Source: Lacticigenium naphthae DSM 19658 (GTDB taxonomy: Bacteria; Bacillota; Bacilli; Lactobacillales; Carnobacteriaceae_A). Taken from it: a DNA stretch of 64,000 nucleotides. The translations under genes were made by a program, and so were the position numbers. This document shows positions 38,303 to 51,187 of the stretch, in pieces. Each line of letters opens with the position of its first letter. The stretch's first letter is position 1. The DNA is taken from assembly GCF_000425865.1 (NCBI RefSeq), contig NZ_AUEG01000010.1, forward strand, positions 1 through 64,000, read 5' to 3'. The notes under the pieces are model-generated. The model made no database searches. It was given only the letters and a program-made list of their open reading frames with translations, and was not told where the DNA came from.

Positions 38303-41300
38303 TTTCGGATCATTTGAAAGTGATTCATTAGATGAAGCTGACATTTCATCATTAATGCTATAGACGTTTTCGCTTACTACGCCCACACCTTTAGGTTTCA
38401 TTTTACGGTAACGCGGCATTCCGGTACCAGCTGGAATAGCCTTACCAATAATTACATTCTCTTTCAATCCAATTAATGGATCGTTTTTCCCTCTGATTGC
38501 AGCATCAGTCAAGACACGCGTGGTCTCTTGGAAGGATGCGGCAGACAAGAAGCTATTTGTTTCGAGAGATGCTTTTGTGATACCCAATAGAACTGGACGA
38601 GCAGTAGCAGGTAATCCGCCGGTTGACAATGATTTTTTATTTGATTCTGAAAAATCATCGATATCGAGCAATGCTCCTGGCAATACATCTGTGTCACCCG
38701 GATCCAACACCCTTACTTTTCGTAACATTTGTCGTGTCATAACTTCAATATGTTTATCCCCAATCTCTACTCCCTGACTGCGGTATGCATATTGAACTTC
38801 ACGTAATAAATAGTTTTCAACTGTAAGAACATCACTAACGCCAAGTAGCTGTTTCGGATCGATCGACCCTTCTGTCAAGGCTTCTCCACGTTTAATGAAG
38901 CTACCTTCTTTAACTTTCATCCGTGCATTTGCAGCAACAGAGTAGCTTCTCGTATCGGTAGCACCTTTTATCGTTATTTCTTTAGCGTATTCAGCAGGAT
39001 TTTCTTCGATAGAGATAACTTCACCAGTTACTTCTGTGATGACCGCCTGTCCTTTTGGATGACGAGCTTCAAATATTTCTTGAACACGAGGTAACCCTTG
39101 AGTAATATCATCTCCAGCAACCCCACCTGTATGGAATGTACGCATTGTTAACTGTGTTCCTGGTTCTCCGATTGATTGAGCAGCAATCGTTCCGACTGCT
39201 TCCCCAACTTCTACTTCACGACCAGTAGCTAAGTTACGTCCGTAACATTTCTTACATACACCATGACGAGTGTTACAGTTAAATACGGACCGGATCGTTA
39301 CTTCTTCGATACCGGCTTCAATGATTTCTTTTGTAATATCTTCGGTAATCAATTCATTTTCACGAACGAGTACTGCACCAGTTTCTGGATGAATAACAGT
39401 TTTACGTGTATACCGTCCAATAATACGGTCTTCGAGCGGTTCAATAATTTCTTTACCTTCTGTAATAGAACGAGCAGCAAGCCCACGTTTTGTTCCACAG
39501 TCATCTTCACGGATTATAACATCCTGTGCAACGTCTACTAAACGACGAGTCAAATAACCTGAATCGGCAGTTTTCAAGGCTGTATCAGTCATCCCTTTAC
39601 GAGCCCCATGGGTAGAAATAAACATTTCTAACACTGACAATCCTTCACGGAAGTTGGATGTGATAGGCAATTCCATGATTTGACCATTCGGAGCAGCCAT
39701 CAATCCACGCATACCAGCTAACTGAGTAAAGTTAGAGATATTCCCACGCGCACCAGAATCACTCATCATGAAGATATTGTTGTGATCATCTAAACTTTTC
39801 ATCAAGTGATTTTGGATGGTATCTTTGGTTTTATTCCAGATATCAATAACGTTTTCGTAACGCTCTTCATCTGTAATCAACCCACGACGGAATGTCTTAT
39901 TTACACTATCCACTTTTTCATGCGCTTCTTCAAGGATCTCATCTTTTTCTTCTAGTCGCGCGATATCCGCAATTCCTACTGTGATACCAGAGCGAGTAGA
40001 ATATTTATAGCCTAAGTTTTTCATTGCATCCAACATTTTTGAAGTTTCTGTAACTTTGAAACGTTTAAACACTTCTGCAATAATATTTCCTAAATCTTTT
40101 TTCTTAAATGGCTTGATAATATCTCGCTCTTTTATATAAGCAGGAATATCTGTACCGTAAGGAACGAAGTAATCATCTGGAGTTTGTTTCTCCAAATTGG
40201 TTTGAGTTGGTTCATTTAAATAGGGAAATTCATTCGGCATAATTTCATTGAAAATCATTTTCCCGACTGTAGTTATCAAATATTTATTTTCTTGTTCCGG
40301 TGTAAAATGTTTTCTTGGTAAATCGCTTGTACGGACCGCAACACGTGTATGCAAATGAACGTCACCATTTTGATAGGCTTGTTCAGCTTCATCTACACCT
40401 GTGAAGATCGCACCTTCACCAATTTTCCCAGCGACTTCCATCGTTAGATAATAGTTACCTAAAACCATATCTTGAGAGGGTGTAACTACTGGTTTACCAT
40501 CTTTCGGATTAAGAATATTTTGTGCACCGAGCATGAGGATCCTTGCTTCAGCTTGAGCTTCGTCGCTTAAAGGAACGTGGACAGCCATTTGGTCTCCATC
40601 GAAATCAGCGTTGTATGCTTCACATACCAATGGGTGCAATCGGATTGCTTTCCCATCTACTAAAATCGGCTCGAAAGCTTGGATACCCAAACGGTGTAAT
40701 GTCGGTGCCCGGTTAAGCATTACGGGGTGTTCACGAATGACTTCTTCTAAAACACTCCAAATTTCAACATCATGTGTTTCAATTTTACGTTTAGCTGCCT
40801 TGATATTATTGGCAATTCCTCGTTTAACTAATTCATGCATCACAAAAGGTTTGAATAATTCAATAGCCATTTCTTTAGGCAATCCACATTGATACATTTT
40901 CAATGTCGGACCAACCACGATAACAGAACGACCTGAATAATCCACACGTTTTCCTAATAAGTTTTGACGGAAACGACCTTGTTTCCCTTTCAACATATGA
41001 GAAAGAGATTTCAACGGACGATTTCCCGGTCCAGCAACTGGACGACCACGGCGACCATTGTCGATCAACGCATCTACAGCTTCTTGTAACATACGTTTTT
41101 CGTTTTGAACAATAATATTTGGTGCATGTAAATCTAATAATCGTTTCAAACGATTATTACGGTTGATTACACGACGGTACAAATCGTTTAAGTCACTCGT
41201 TGCAAAACGTCCACCTTCTAATTGAACCATAGGGCGCAACTCTGGCGGGATAACGGGTACAGCATCCATGACCATCCAAGCAGGATTATTGCCAGAATTT

Positions 41301-41950
41301 CGGAATGCTTCCAGGATGTCCAAGCGACGAATTGCACGTGTACGTTTTTGTCCTGTTGCTGATTGAAGAAGTTCTTTCAATTCAATAACTTCCTCACCCA
41401 TGTCAACATTTTCAAGCAATGATTTTATCGCATCTGCACCAATTTCAGCACGGAAATCCGTACCATATTGTGCACGTTTTTCACGGTATTCACGTTCAGT
41501 CATTAATTGTTTTTTCTCTAAAGAGGTACTACCTGGATCAATTACAACATAAGAAGCAAAATAAATGATTTCTTCCAATGCACGCGGACTCATATCTAAC
41601 ACAAGTCCCATACGACTAGGAATTCCTTTAAAGTACCAAATATGTGTTACGGGAGCTGCTAATTCAATGTGTCCCATACGTTCGCGACGTACTTTTGAAC
41701 GTGTTACTTCTACGCCACAACGGTCACACACAATTCCTTTGTAATGAATTCTTTTGTATTTACCGCAAGAACATTCCCAATCTTTCGTAGGTCCGAAAAT
41801 ACGTTCACAAAACAATCCATCTCTCTCTGGTTTCAACGTCCGGTAATTAATCGTTTCTGGTTTCTTAACTTCACCGTAAGACCAACTGCGCATCTTATCT
41901 GAAGAAGCTAAGCCTATTTGAATGCTTTCAAAATTATTAACATCTATCAA
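38300..41950 (-). CDS. rpoC: DNA-directed RNA polymerase subunit beta'
   Basis: Beta' carries the catalytic magnesium site [12 protein letters not shown], an N-terminal zinc ribbon (CSCGKYK..CDRCG) and a second Cys cluster near [13 protein letters not shown]. At 1216 residues it lacks large lineage-specific inserts and is the standard Firmicutes size. The frame runs to 41992, but AGGGAGGTCGGCCCC precedes a TTG at 41950 that yields the conserved M-I-D-V-N-N-F-E-S start. It follows rpoB by about 100 nt, containing a small GAAGGTTC hairpin (42012-42034). Confidence 0.97.
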   Translation of the reverse strand: MIDVNNFESIQIGLASSDKMRSWSYGEVKKPETINYRTLKPERDGLFCERIFGPTKDWECSCGKYKRIHYKGIVCDRCGVEVTRSKVRRERMGHIELAAPVTHIWYFKGIPSRMGLVLDMSPRALEEIIYFASYVVIDPGSTSLEKKQLMTEREYREKRAQYGTDFRAEIGADAIKSLLENVDMGEEVIELKELLQSATGQKRTRAIRRLDILEAFRNSGNNPAWMVMDAVPVIPPELRPMVQLEGGRFATSDLNDLYRRVINRNNRLKRLLDLHAPNIIVQNEKRMLQEAVDALIDNGRRGRPVAGPGNRPLKSLSHMLKGKQGRFRQNLLGKRVDYSGRSVIVVGPTLKMYQCGLPKEMAIELFKPFVMHELVKRGIANNIKAAKRKIETHDVEIWSVLEEVIREHPVMLNRAPTLHRLGIQAFEPILVDGKAIRLHPLVCEAYNADFDGDQMAVHVPLSDEAQAEARILMLGAQNILNPKDGKPVVTPSQDMVLGNYYLTMEVAGKIGEGAIFTGVDEAEQAYQNGDVHLHTRVAVRTSDLPRKHFTPEQENKYLITTVGKMIFNEIMPNEFPYLNEPTQTNLEKQTPDDYFVPYGTDIPAYIKERDIIKPFKKKDLGNIIAEVFKRFKVTETSKMLDAMKNLGYKYSTRSGITVGIADIARLEEKDEILEEAHEKVDSVNKTFRRGLITDEERYENVIDIWNKTKDTIQNHLMKSLDDHNNIFMMSDSGARGNISNFTQLAGMRGLMAAPNGQIMELPITSNFREGLSVLEMFISTHGARKGMTDTALKTADSGYLTRRLVDVAQDVIIREDDCGTKRGLAARSITEGKEIIEPLEDRIIGRYTRKTVIHPETGAVLVRENELITEDITKEIIEAGIEEVTIRSVFNCNTRHGVCKKCYGRNLATGREVEVGEAVGTIAAQSIGEPGTQLTMRTFHTGGVAGDDITQGLPRVQEIFEARHPKGQAVITEVTGEVISIEENPAEYAKEITIKGATDTRSYSVAANARMKVKEGSFIKRGEALTEGSIDPKQLLGVSDVLTVENYLLREVQYAYRSQGVEIGDKHIEVMTRQMLRKVRVLDPGDTDVLPGALLDIDDFSESNKKSLSTGGLPATARPVLLGITKASLETNSFLSAASFQETTRVLTDAAIRGKNDPLIGLKENVIIGKAIPAGTGMPRYRKMKPKGVGVVSENVYSINDEMSASSNESLSNDPK

Positions 41951-42052
41951 GGGGCCGACCTCCCTTTTGATTGTTGAGCTGCCCATGCTCATAGAGTAAA
42001 CAGAGAAGGTTCCAAAAATGTTAGAACCTTCCTATTTCAATCTCTTTACTTG

Positions 42053-45661
<3,609 letters not shown>

Positions 45662-45900
45662 GCTTTTCACCCCTCAATTATTGTTAATGTATAAGCTGTC
45701 TAATCGGACCATTACAATCCTGTAACAATTATTAAGAAAATGTTACAATCAGCCGCTTTTTGCTGTTTTAGACCAAAAAAAATACAAAAGATCGTGAATT
45801 CATCTAGCATTTCATTCACAATTTCTTTTGTTTTCTTTAAAAAACCGCGCCCGGACAATATTTCGGACGAAATCTTCACTCATTACATTAATAGCGTTTA
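45662..45900 (-). promoter_or_regulatory. rpoB 5' leader (candidate Lacto-rpoB element)
   Basis: About 235 nt of leader separate the promoter from rpoB. It contains CGTCCGAAATATTGTCCGGGCG (start of transcript, can pair CGTCCG/CGGGCG), a dyad TTGTGAATGAAAT...ATGAATTCACGATC and a TGTAACA/TGTTACA pair near 45721-45746. A conserved RNA motif (Lacto-rpoB) is known upstream of rpoB in Lactobacillales; I infer the match from position and order only. Confidence 0.45.
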
Positions 45901-45903
45901 TTA

Positions 45904-45932
45904 AGTCTACACGAGATAACTATTTTTGTCAA
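45904..45932 (-). promoter_or_regulatory. Sigma-A promoter of rpoBC
   Basis: TTGACA (45927-45932) and TAGACT (45904-45909) are spaced by 17 nt on the minus strand. Confidence 0.85.
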
Positions 45933-45946
45933 TAATTTATATTGTT

Positions 45947-45981
45947 AAAAAGGCCTTTAGCGTAGAGACTCCTAAAGGCCT
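45947..45981 (-). terminator. Intrinsic terminator of the methyltransferase gene
   Basis: AGGCCTTTAGG / CCTAAAGGCCT (imperfect at the loop side, 45951-45981) is followed by TTTT on the minus strand, 15 nt upstream of the rpoB promoter -35. Confidence 0.75.
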
Positions 45982-46016
45982 AGACAGCACTGTTTTCAAC
46001 ACAGTGATCAACAATC

Positions 46017-46619
46017 TTATTTTGTGCTCTTTAAAATCCAATATCCAGCATCTAACGCGATCCGCTCTACATTCCCAAAGATCTCTGCCATTTTTTCCTG
46101 TGCGCTTGGTGCGCCTTGTTTTCTTTGGATAACAATATAAAGAGAACCTGTTCCTTTCAAATGCTCCTTTGCTTCCGTCAAAATCTGATGCACTACTTTT
46201 TTCCCTGCTCGAATAGGTGGATTTGAAATGACAGCAGCATAATCCGTTTTACTCACATTCTCATAAATATCGGATGAAAAAATCGAACAATTAGAAACAT
46301 TGTTCATCTGGGCATTTTCCTTGGCTAATTCTATAGCTCGATGATTTACGTCCACCATATCAATCATTTTTTCAGGAAAAGCCTTTGCTAAAGCTATGCC
46401 GATTGGACCGTAACCACAGCCCACATCCAGAAGATCACCTTCGGGCATGTTCTCGTTCACTACCGTTTCAATCAACAATTGTGAACCGAAATCAATTTTA
46501 TCTTTTGAAAAAACTCCTGAATCTGAGGTAAAACGAAAGGTTTGTCCAGTCAACTCATATTCCCATGTGTGCGGATTGCTTTTCGAATTGGGATCGTTTG
46601 TATAATAATGGTCGCTCAT
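46017..46619 (-). CDS. Class I SAM-dependent methyltransferase (RsmC-like, YbxB family)
   Basis: The 200 residues have the SAM-binding motif LDVGCGYGPIGIALA (about 62-76), an acidic strand end (MVDVNHRA) and the NPPIRAGK motif (about 132-139), the N-P-P-[YFI] signature of N-methyltransferases acting on rRNA bases. It is the single-domain form of the 16S G1207 methyltransferase family, commonly encoded just upstream of rpoB in Firmicutes, as here. The substrate is inferred. The ATG at 46619 follows AAAGGAGATAGCT. Confidence 0.9.
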   Translation of the reverse strand: MSDHYYTNDPNSKSNPHTWEYELTGQTFRFTSDSGVFSKDKIDFGSQLLIETVVNENMPEGDLLDVGCGYGPIGIALAKAFPEKMIDMVDVNHRAIELAKENAQMNNVSNCSIFSSDIYENVSKTDYAAVISNPPIRAGKKVVHQILTEAKEHLKGTGSLYIVIQRKQGAPSAQEKMAEIFGNVERIALDAGYWILKSTK

Positions 46620-47025
46620 AGCTATCTCCTTTATTCTTTCGATTACTTTTATATTAGCTTAGGAAAAGGTGAGACGCAACCTTTCTTTGATGTAAACAAC
46701 AGCACGCACCACACGTGATCATGTTAAAGTTGAACTGTTATAGATAGAAGAACGGATGATTATGGACGAGTTACTATTTTCCTCAGTATTGAACTTGTAG
46801 CGGGGATCAAGAATATATTTATTTGTTTTTACAATCGCACTATTACGAAAGTCGACACAGATAAGCGGACCCCATTCATTCTAAGAAAACCAAAAAGTCG
46901 TTCCGTCTGTTCCTTAACCGGAACGATCAGCATACTATCGTTTTTTCCATCCGATTCGGGACTTGATTTACTAATTATTCCCCGTAAAAAAACCTTGGTT
47001 TGATCTCTTTTGTAACATCAAAAAA
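46620..47025. other. Intergenic region, no gene seen
   Basis: About 400 nt of AT-rich sequence lie between the methyltransferase start and the 235-bp repeat element. No frame with a ribosome binding site or protein similarity was found on either strand. Confidence 0.5.
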
Positions 47026-47260
47026 AGTGAAGAGGCTGGGACAAAAGTCCCAGCCTCTAATCATTTTTCAAACATTACTTTCTAAAACGTGCTCCAAAAA
47101 ACAGACCCGACAGCCACTTCACGAACACTCTTCGATAGTCTGCGACTATCTTTCGAGTATCCGCTCCAGTTGCTGTATCTGTTGACACTTTAGTGGCTTA
47201 CGGATACAGTATGCGGAGCTCTATTCGGGTCTGAACGTTTTTTGTCCCACTCTCCTCACT
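47026..47260. repeat. 235-bp element with terminal and nested inverted repeats
   Basis: Imperfect 21-bp terminal inverted repeats (AGTGAAGAGGCTGGGACAAAA at 47026-47046 and its mirror at 47240-47260) enclose further mirrored pairs: CAGACCCG (47102-47109) with CGGGTCTG (47226-47233), GTATCCG (47157-47163) with CGGATAC (47201-47207), GCTCC with GGAGC, and a GATAGTC-tgc-GACTATC hairpin (47134-47150). The left end also contains the perfect hairpin AGAGGCTGGGAC / GTCCCAGCCTCT (47031-47058), followed by a minus-strand U-run, which can terminate the uracil permease transcript. A diverged copy is at 48806-49003. It fits a small non-autonomous repeat or a structured RNA. Confidence 0.65.
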
Positions 47261-47271
47261 TTTATCTAGTT

Positions 47272-48615
47272 TTAAGCTTGATTGTTTACTGAAGATTCAG
47301 CTATTTTTGCCTTTTTTTCTTTTGCGATCTCCTCTTGAAAAACTTCCTCTTCCGGAAGGAGCAAGTTTAATAGGATACCTGCTATGGCACTTAACGCTGT
47401 CCCTGATATAGAGACGATCGACCCTATATCTAGCATTGCACCACCAAGTCCAAGCACAAGCATACTACTTGCGATAACCAGATTTCGAGACTGATTGAAA
47501 TCAATTTGGGCGTCGATCAAGACTTTTAAACCGTTACTGGCAATCACACCATAAAGCAAGATCGCCATACCTCCGATTACTGCTGTCGGAATCGTCGAGA
47601 TGAGTGCAGTGAACTTTCCGAAGAAACTTAAACTGATAGCGATAAAAGCAGCGTTCCGTATTACAGAAACAGATGCGATTCGCGTCATCCCAATGACACC
47701 TGTATTTTCACCATACGTGGTATTGGCTGGTCCGCCGATCAACGCTGAGAAAGCAGTTGCTGCTCCATCTCCAATCAACGTTCTTGCTAGTCCTGGATCT
47801 TTTAAGAATTTTCGATTACACACTTTGCCTAACACGGTGTGATCTCCGATATGTTCAGAAATCGTAACTAAGGCTACAGGTAAAATAGCTAGAGCTTCCG
47901 GCCCAAAGTAAAGCGTGTACGAGTCAAATGTTGAAGTTTTAAATGGAAGATACAATTCTGGCAGCTGCAACCAGTTAGCTTGCAGCACCGGAGAGAAATC
48001 TACTAACCCTAAAACTAAGGCGAGTAAATAGCCTCCTATTATTCCAACAAGGAACGGAATGATTTTAAGAAAGCCAGTAGCTTTTGTGTTAACAAAAGCC
48101 GTTAACAAGAAAGTAAACAGTGCTACGAGAATGATCCTTCCGTCTCCACCCGATACTAGCCCTGCATTTTGTACTGCTGTACCAGCCAGACCTAACCCAA
48201 TGACCATGATCATTGGCCCTATGACAATAGGGGGTAACAATCTATCTATCCACTTTGTGCCAATTACACGTATGACACCCGATATAAGCAGATAAGTTAA
48301 CCCTACTAAAAGAATGCCCGTCTGAGCTGCTCCAATGCTTCCATCCATTTGTTCCATTGCCACCGACATTGCCGTAATATATGCAAAAGAAGACCCCAGA
48401 TAGACAGGAACCTTTGCTTTGGTTGCCAGTTGATAGATCAACGTTCCTACCCCACTCGCAAATAAAGCTACCGAAATGGGCATTCCTAACAAAATAGGCA
48501 CTAATATCGTCGCTCCAAACATGGCAAAAACATGCTGAAAACTCAGAAACAAGCCTTTCACCCGTGTCGGTTTATCCTCCACATCTAAAATAAGCGGTCT
48601 TTGATTAATCGCCAT
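47272..48615 (-). CDS. pyrP: Uracil permease (NCS2 family)
   Basis: This uracil:proton symporter of the inner membrane has 447 residues and about 14 hydrophobic segments, the NCS2 features FQHVFAMFGATILVPILLG near the N-terminus and, in TM10, the GGPANTTYGEN motif with the conserved Asn/Thr/Glu. The frame reaches 48687, but GAAAGGAAGATTGGT precedes the ATG at 48615. It sits behind a PyrR-type attenuator, which supports a pyrimidine substrate over xanthine or uric acid. It is monocistronic; the pyr biosynthesis genes are not here. Confidence 0.94.
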   Translation of the reverse strand: MAINQRPLILDVEDKPTRVKGLFLSFQHVFAMFGATILVPILLGMPISVALFASGVGTLIYQLATKAKVPVYLGSSFAYITAMSVAMEQMDGSIGAAQTGILLVGLTYLLISGVIRVIGTKWIDRLLPPIVIGPMIMVIGLGLAGTAVQNAGLVSGGDGRIILVALFTFLLTAFVNTKATGFLKIIPFLVGIIGGYLLALVLGLVDFSPVLQANWLQLPELYLPFKTSTFDSYTLYFGPEALAILPVALVTISEHIGDHTVLGKVCNRKFLKDPGLARTLIGDGAATAFSALIGGPANTTYGENTGVIGMTRIASVSVIRNAAFIAISLSFFGKFTALISTIPTAVIGGMAILLYGVIASNGLKVLIDAQIDFNQSRNLVIASSMLVLGLGGAMLDIGSIVSISGTALSAIAGILLNLLLPEEEVFQEEIAKEKKAKIAESSVNNQA

Positions 48616-48635
48616 ACCAATCTTCCTTTCTGGGC

Positions 48636-48735
48636 ACAAAAAAATGCCCCTTCGTTTTTTTGCAAAAGGACCTTCGGTAGGTATCATAATGTTCGATTCT
48701 ACCCTTCTTAACCTCTCAGGATTAAATTAAAGGAC
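48636..48735 (-). promoter_or_regulatory. PyrR-dependent attenuator of the uracil permease gene
   Basis: The minus-strand leader has the PyrR-binding loop AATCCTGAGAGGTTAAGAAGG (about 48704-48724), close to the known consensus around UCC-GAGAGG-U. It is followed by an alternative stem (TAGGTATC..., about 48670-48690) and a terminator with CCTT/AAGG pairing and a seven-U run (48636-48672). PyrR bound to UMP would favour the terminator and cut uracil uptake when pyrimidines are plentiful. Confidence 0.8.
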
Positions 48736-48747
48736 TTTGCTTTGGTC

Positions 48748-48776
48748 ATCATAGCAAGAATCGACAGAATATTCAA
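48748..48776 (-). promoter_or_regulatory. Sigma-A promoter of the uracil permease gene
   Basis: TTGAAT (48771-48776) and TATGAT (48748-48753) are spaced by 17 nt and start transcription just ahead of the PyrR site. Confidence 0.8.
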
Positions 48777-48802
48777 GTGAATTCTATCAATCAGTGCCCA
48801 AT

Positions 48803-48836
48803 ATAAAAAAAGAGCCGGGGACAATTCCCAGACTCT
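48803..48836 (-). terminator. Terminator of the Gfo/Idh/MocA gene, formed by the repeat's left end
   Basis: AGAGTCTGGGA...TCCCCGGCTCT folds with minor mismatches and is followed by TTTTTTTAT on the minus strand, about 175 nt past the oxidoreductase stop. Confidence 0.65.
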
Positions 48837-49003
48837 TCATTTTCCACAAATACCATTTCCTAAAAAAGTGTTCCAAAAGTCAGAAAAAGCATCCTCTTCA
48901 CGATGCTAACGTCGTTACTTTAGCAGTTTACAGCTACCATCCGACGAGGATCTGGCACCTTTCCGATAAAGTATACAGCCTTTTTGCCTGAGGGCTTGTT
49001 TTC
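48806..49003. repeat. Diverged copy of the 47026-47260 element
   Basis: Shared with the first copy are the leading hairpin (AGAGCCGGGGAC...TCCCAGACTCT against AGAGGCTGGGAC...), 'ATTTTCCACAAATACCATTTCC', 'AAGTGTTCCAAAAG' and the 'CTTCACGA' block, in the same order and at similar spacing. The right end has drifted or been lost. The leading hairpin (48812-48836) plus a minus-strand U-run (48803-48811) now acts as the terminator of the neighbouring oxidoreductase gene. Confidence 0.6.
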
Positions 49004-49010
49004 TTTGGTT

Positions 49011-50033
49011 TTACATAAAGTTGTTCATATTTTGGATAGCTTTTTCTAGAATTCCAATTTGTTCAATCGTTTCTTCGTCTTTCACTATTTTTTCTTTGCC
49101 TGATACAATCGAATCGTGTACGCCTTTATATATTCGCCCGTAACTCCCCACTTCAGAAATCACTTTTTCCTCATGGTATTTTCCTTCAGCATCTTTATAA
49201 TAGAGAGTGCCGTAATGTTCCGGTAAATCGATCCCAAAATCATCATTTTCAGGTGTATAGAATAATTTGAGGTGTTCTTCTTGACGGTCCTTCGTTTCTT
49301 TTATAAATGCTCCTTTTGTTCCATAAACGGTGAAACTTGGTCTTTCTTTCAAACGAAAGTAACTAGATTTAACAGAAACTTTCAGATTGTTCTTATAATT
49401 AAAATCTAAGTCGAAATAGTCGTTCATCCGATTCTCCCCTAATAACTGGCGGACGTCATAATGAATGGCTCGGGGACTTCCAAAGTAAGAGAGCACCTGA
49501 TCGATCGTGTGACAAGCATGCCCGTACACAAAGCTTTCCAAACGATGGAACTCTTGCACACCTTCAGGAACTTCTGGTCTGAAGTAATCGAAATGCATTT
49601 CCACCTCTTTGATTTCACCTAAAATGCCTGAATCGATTACTTTTTGGGCCGTTAAGAAATCAGAATCAAATCGCCTATTCTGATAAGCTTGAATAAACAA
49701 TCCTTTTTCTTTTGCCAACTGAAACAATTCTGTTGCCTGTTTTACCGTTTCGGTAAAGGGCTTCTCTACAAGAACATGTTTTCCGTTCACTAGCGCTTCT
49801 TTTGCAAGTGAGTAGTGCGCCTGAGGAGGCGTCGTGATGACAACTAAATCAACTTCATCATCTTGCCAAATCTTTTCAATCGTTTTGACGTAGTTGACTC
49901 CCGGTATTTCTTCCCATGCAGAGGGACGCCGTGATAAAATCGTTTTGATATGGATGAAATCCAGTTGACTGGAATAGGGGATATGATACCGATTAGTGCT
50001 CTTGCCATTACCGATATATGCAATTGTCAGCAT
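49011..50033 (-). CDS. Gfo/Idh/MocA family oxidoreductase
   Basis: The 340 residues have an N-terminal NAD(P)-binding fold starting YIGNGKSTNRYHIPY (a variant of the usual G-x-G-x-x-A), the strand VDLVVITTPPQAHY (about 66-79) and the family signature VEKPF with the catalytic Lys (about 101-105). The C-terminal dimerisation/substrate domain begins near residue 120. Relatives oxidise or reduce sugars and inositols; the substrate is unknown. The neighbouring divergent RpiR regulator, a sugar-phosphate sensor, fits carbohydrate use. The ATG at 50033 follows AAAGAGGCGAAAAGC. Confidence 0.92.
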   Translation of the reverse strand: MLTIAYIGNGKSTNRYHIPYSSQLDFIHIKTILSRRPSAWEEIPGVNYVKTIEKIWQDDEVDLVVITTPPQAHYSLAKEALVNGKHVLVEKPFTETVKQATELFQLAKEKGLFIQAYQNRRFDSDFLTAQKVIDSGILGEIKEVEMHFDYFRPEVPEGVQEFHRLESFVYGHACHTIDQVLSYFGSPRAIHYDVRQLLGENRMNDYFDLDFNYKNNLKVSVKSSYFRLKERPSFTVYGTKGAFIKETKDRQEEHLKLFYTPENDDFGIDLPEHYGTLYYKDAEGKYHEEKVISEVGSYGRIYKGVHDSIVSGKEKIVKDEETIEQIGILEKAIQNMNNFM

Positions 50034-50230
50034 GCTTTTCGCCTCTTTCTTGTTCTATTTTCTATTTTTTGTGCACTTTTTACGTGCGTTAACCTTATTT
50101 AATCACGTTAGCGTTTGTATGTAAATGAGTACGCCGAAAAGAGTAACAATGTTCCAAAAGAAAAATTAAAATCCTTCAGTATACGGAATAATTTATTAAT
50201 TATTCACATCGATTAAGAGGAGTAACTACT
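50034..50230. promoter_or_regulatory. Divergent control region between the oxidoreductase and rpiR-type genes
   Basis: These 197 nt carry the start regions of both divergent genes. 'CACGTTAGCGTTTGTATG' near 50104-50121 and 'GTGCGTTAACC' near 50080-50090 contain partial GTTA/TAAC mirror symmetry that could be an RpiR-type operator. No promoter boxes stand out. Confidence 0.35.
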
Positions 50231-51091
50231 ATGTCTATTTTAACCGACTTAAAAGAAAAAAAGCGGTTCAATGAATCAGAAAAACAACTTGCTGATTTTG
50301 TTATCCAGAACAAAAATGATATGATCTATTTTTCTATTCAAGAACTTGCTCAAAAAAACTATACTTCAACTTCCACTATTGTGCGATTGTGCAGAAAAAT
50401 CGGGTTAAAAGGATACAAAGATTTTAAGATCAAATTAGCTGTTGAACTTCAAAAAGAATACAACATCCCTGCCACAGTTGACCCTGATTTTCCTTTTAAC
50501 GAAGACCTTACTTATCAAGAAATACAAAAAATCATTTTAGATTTGACTACTCGTTCTTTGCATGAAACGTATGCAAGTCTATCTGCTGAATTAGTCGAAG
50601 AAGCTGTAAACATGATCAGCGGAGCGCATCAACTAGCCATCTTTGGTTATGGAGATGCCTTTTTACCCGCGCTAAATTTTCAAAATAAAATGATGAAGAT
50701 TGGCGAATACGTCCAGCACACTTTATTACCTGGTGAGAATAGACATCTAGCTAATAATTTAACTAAAGAAGATTGTGCCATTGTTCTATCTTATAGTGGC
50801 GAAAGTAAAGATACCTATTTTCTTACAAAGATTTTGCATCAACGAGGTGTGAAGATCATCGTTGTTTCCGCTCATCGCACTTCTCATATCGCCCAATTAA
50901 GTAGCCTGTTATTGCCCATTACCAAAAGCGAGAGTTCTTCTGTTAAATTAACGACTTTTTCTTCCCAGGCCGCTATTGATTATGTGTTGAATACAGTATA
51001 TGGTTGTATCTTTGTCTCAAATTATGATAAAAATCAGATGAAACGAATAGATGCTGAGAAGCTTTTACTTGATACTCGTTTTCAAAAATAA
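50231..51091 (+). CDS. MurR/RpiR family transcriptional regulator
   Basis: The 286 residues have an N-terminal RpiR helix-turn-helix with SIQELAQKNYTSTSTIVRLC (about 36-55) and a C-terminal SIS domain (about 110-270) with the phosphosugar-binding Ser/Thr loop SYSGESKDTYF. These regulators sense sugar phosphates and usually repress nearby catabolic genes. It is divergent from the Gfo/Idh/MocA gene, its likely target, and sits directly upstream of rpoN. The ATG follows AAGAGGAGTAACTACT. Confidence 0.92.
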   Translation: MSILTDLKEKKRFNESEKQLADFVIQNKNDMIYFSIQELAQKNYTSTSTIVRLCRKIGLKGYKDFKIKLAVELQKEYNIPATVDPDFPFNEDLTYQEIQKIILDLTTRSLHETYASLSAELVEEAVNMISGAHQLAIFGYGDAFLPALNFQNKMMKIGEYVQHTLLPGENRHLANNLTKEDCAIVLSYSGESKDTYFLTKILHQRGVKIIVVSAHRTSHIAQLSSLLLPITKSESSSVKLTTFSSQAAIDYVLNTVYGCIFVSNYDKNQMKRIDAEKLLLDTRFQK

Positions 51092-51187
51092 CAGAAGATT
51101 CCTTTCTAGCAATTCAAAGAATTCAGTAGATTTCTTATCTTCTAGTTCGATTTCAGTTATAGTATAGAAAGGGAAAGGAAGATTTAT

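Noticed and set aside
42010-42036. Hairpin between rpoB and rpoC as a terminator
   Set aside because: The GGTTCC/GGAACC stem lacks a U-run on the minus strand, and rpoC has no separate promoter nearby, so it is more likely an mRNA processing or stability feature.
47000-47185. 61-codon plus-strand open frame
   Set aside because: It falls within the inverted-repeat element and has no start signals or similarity.
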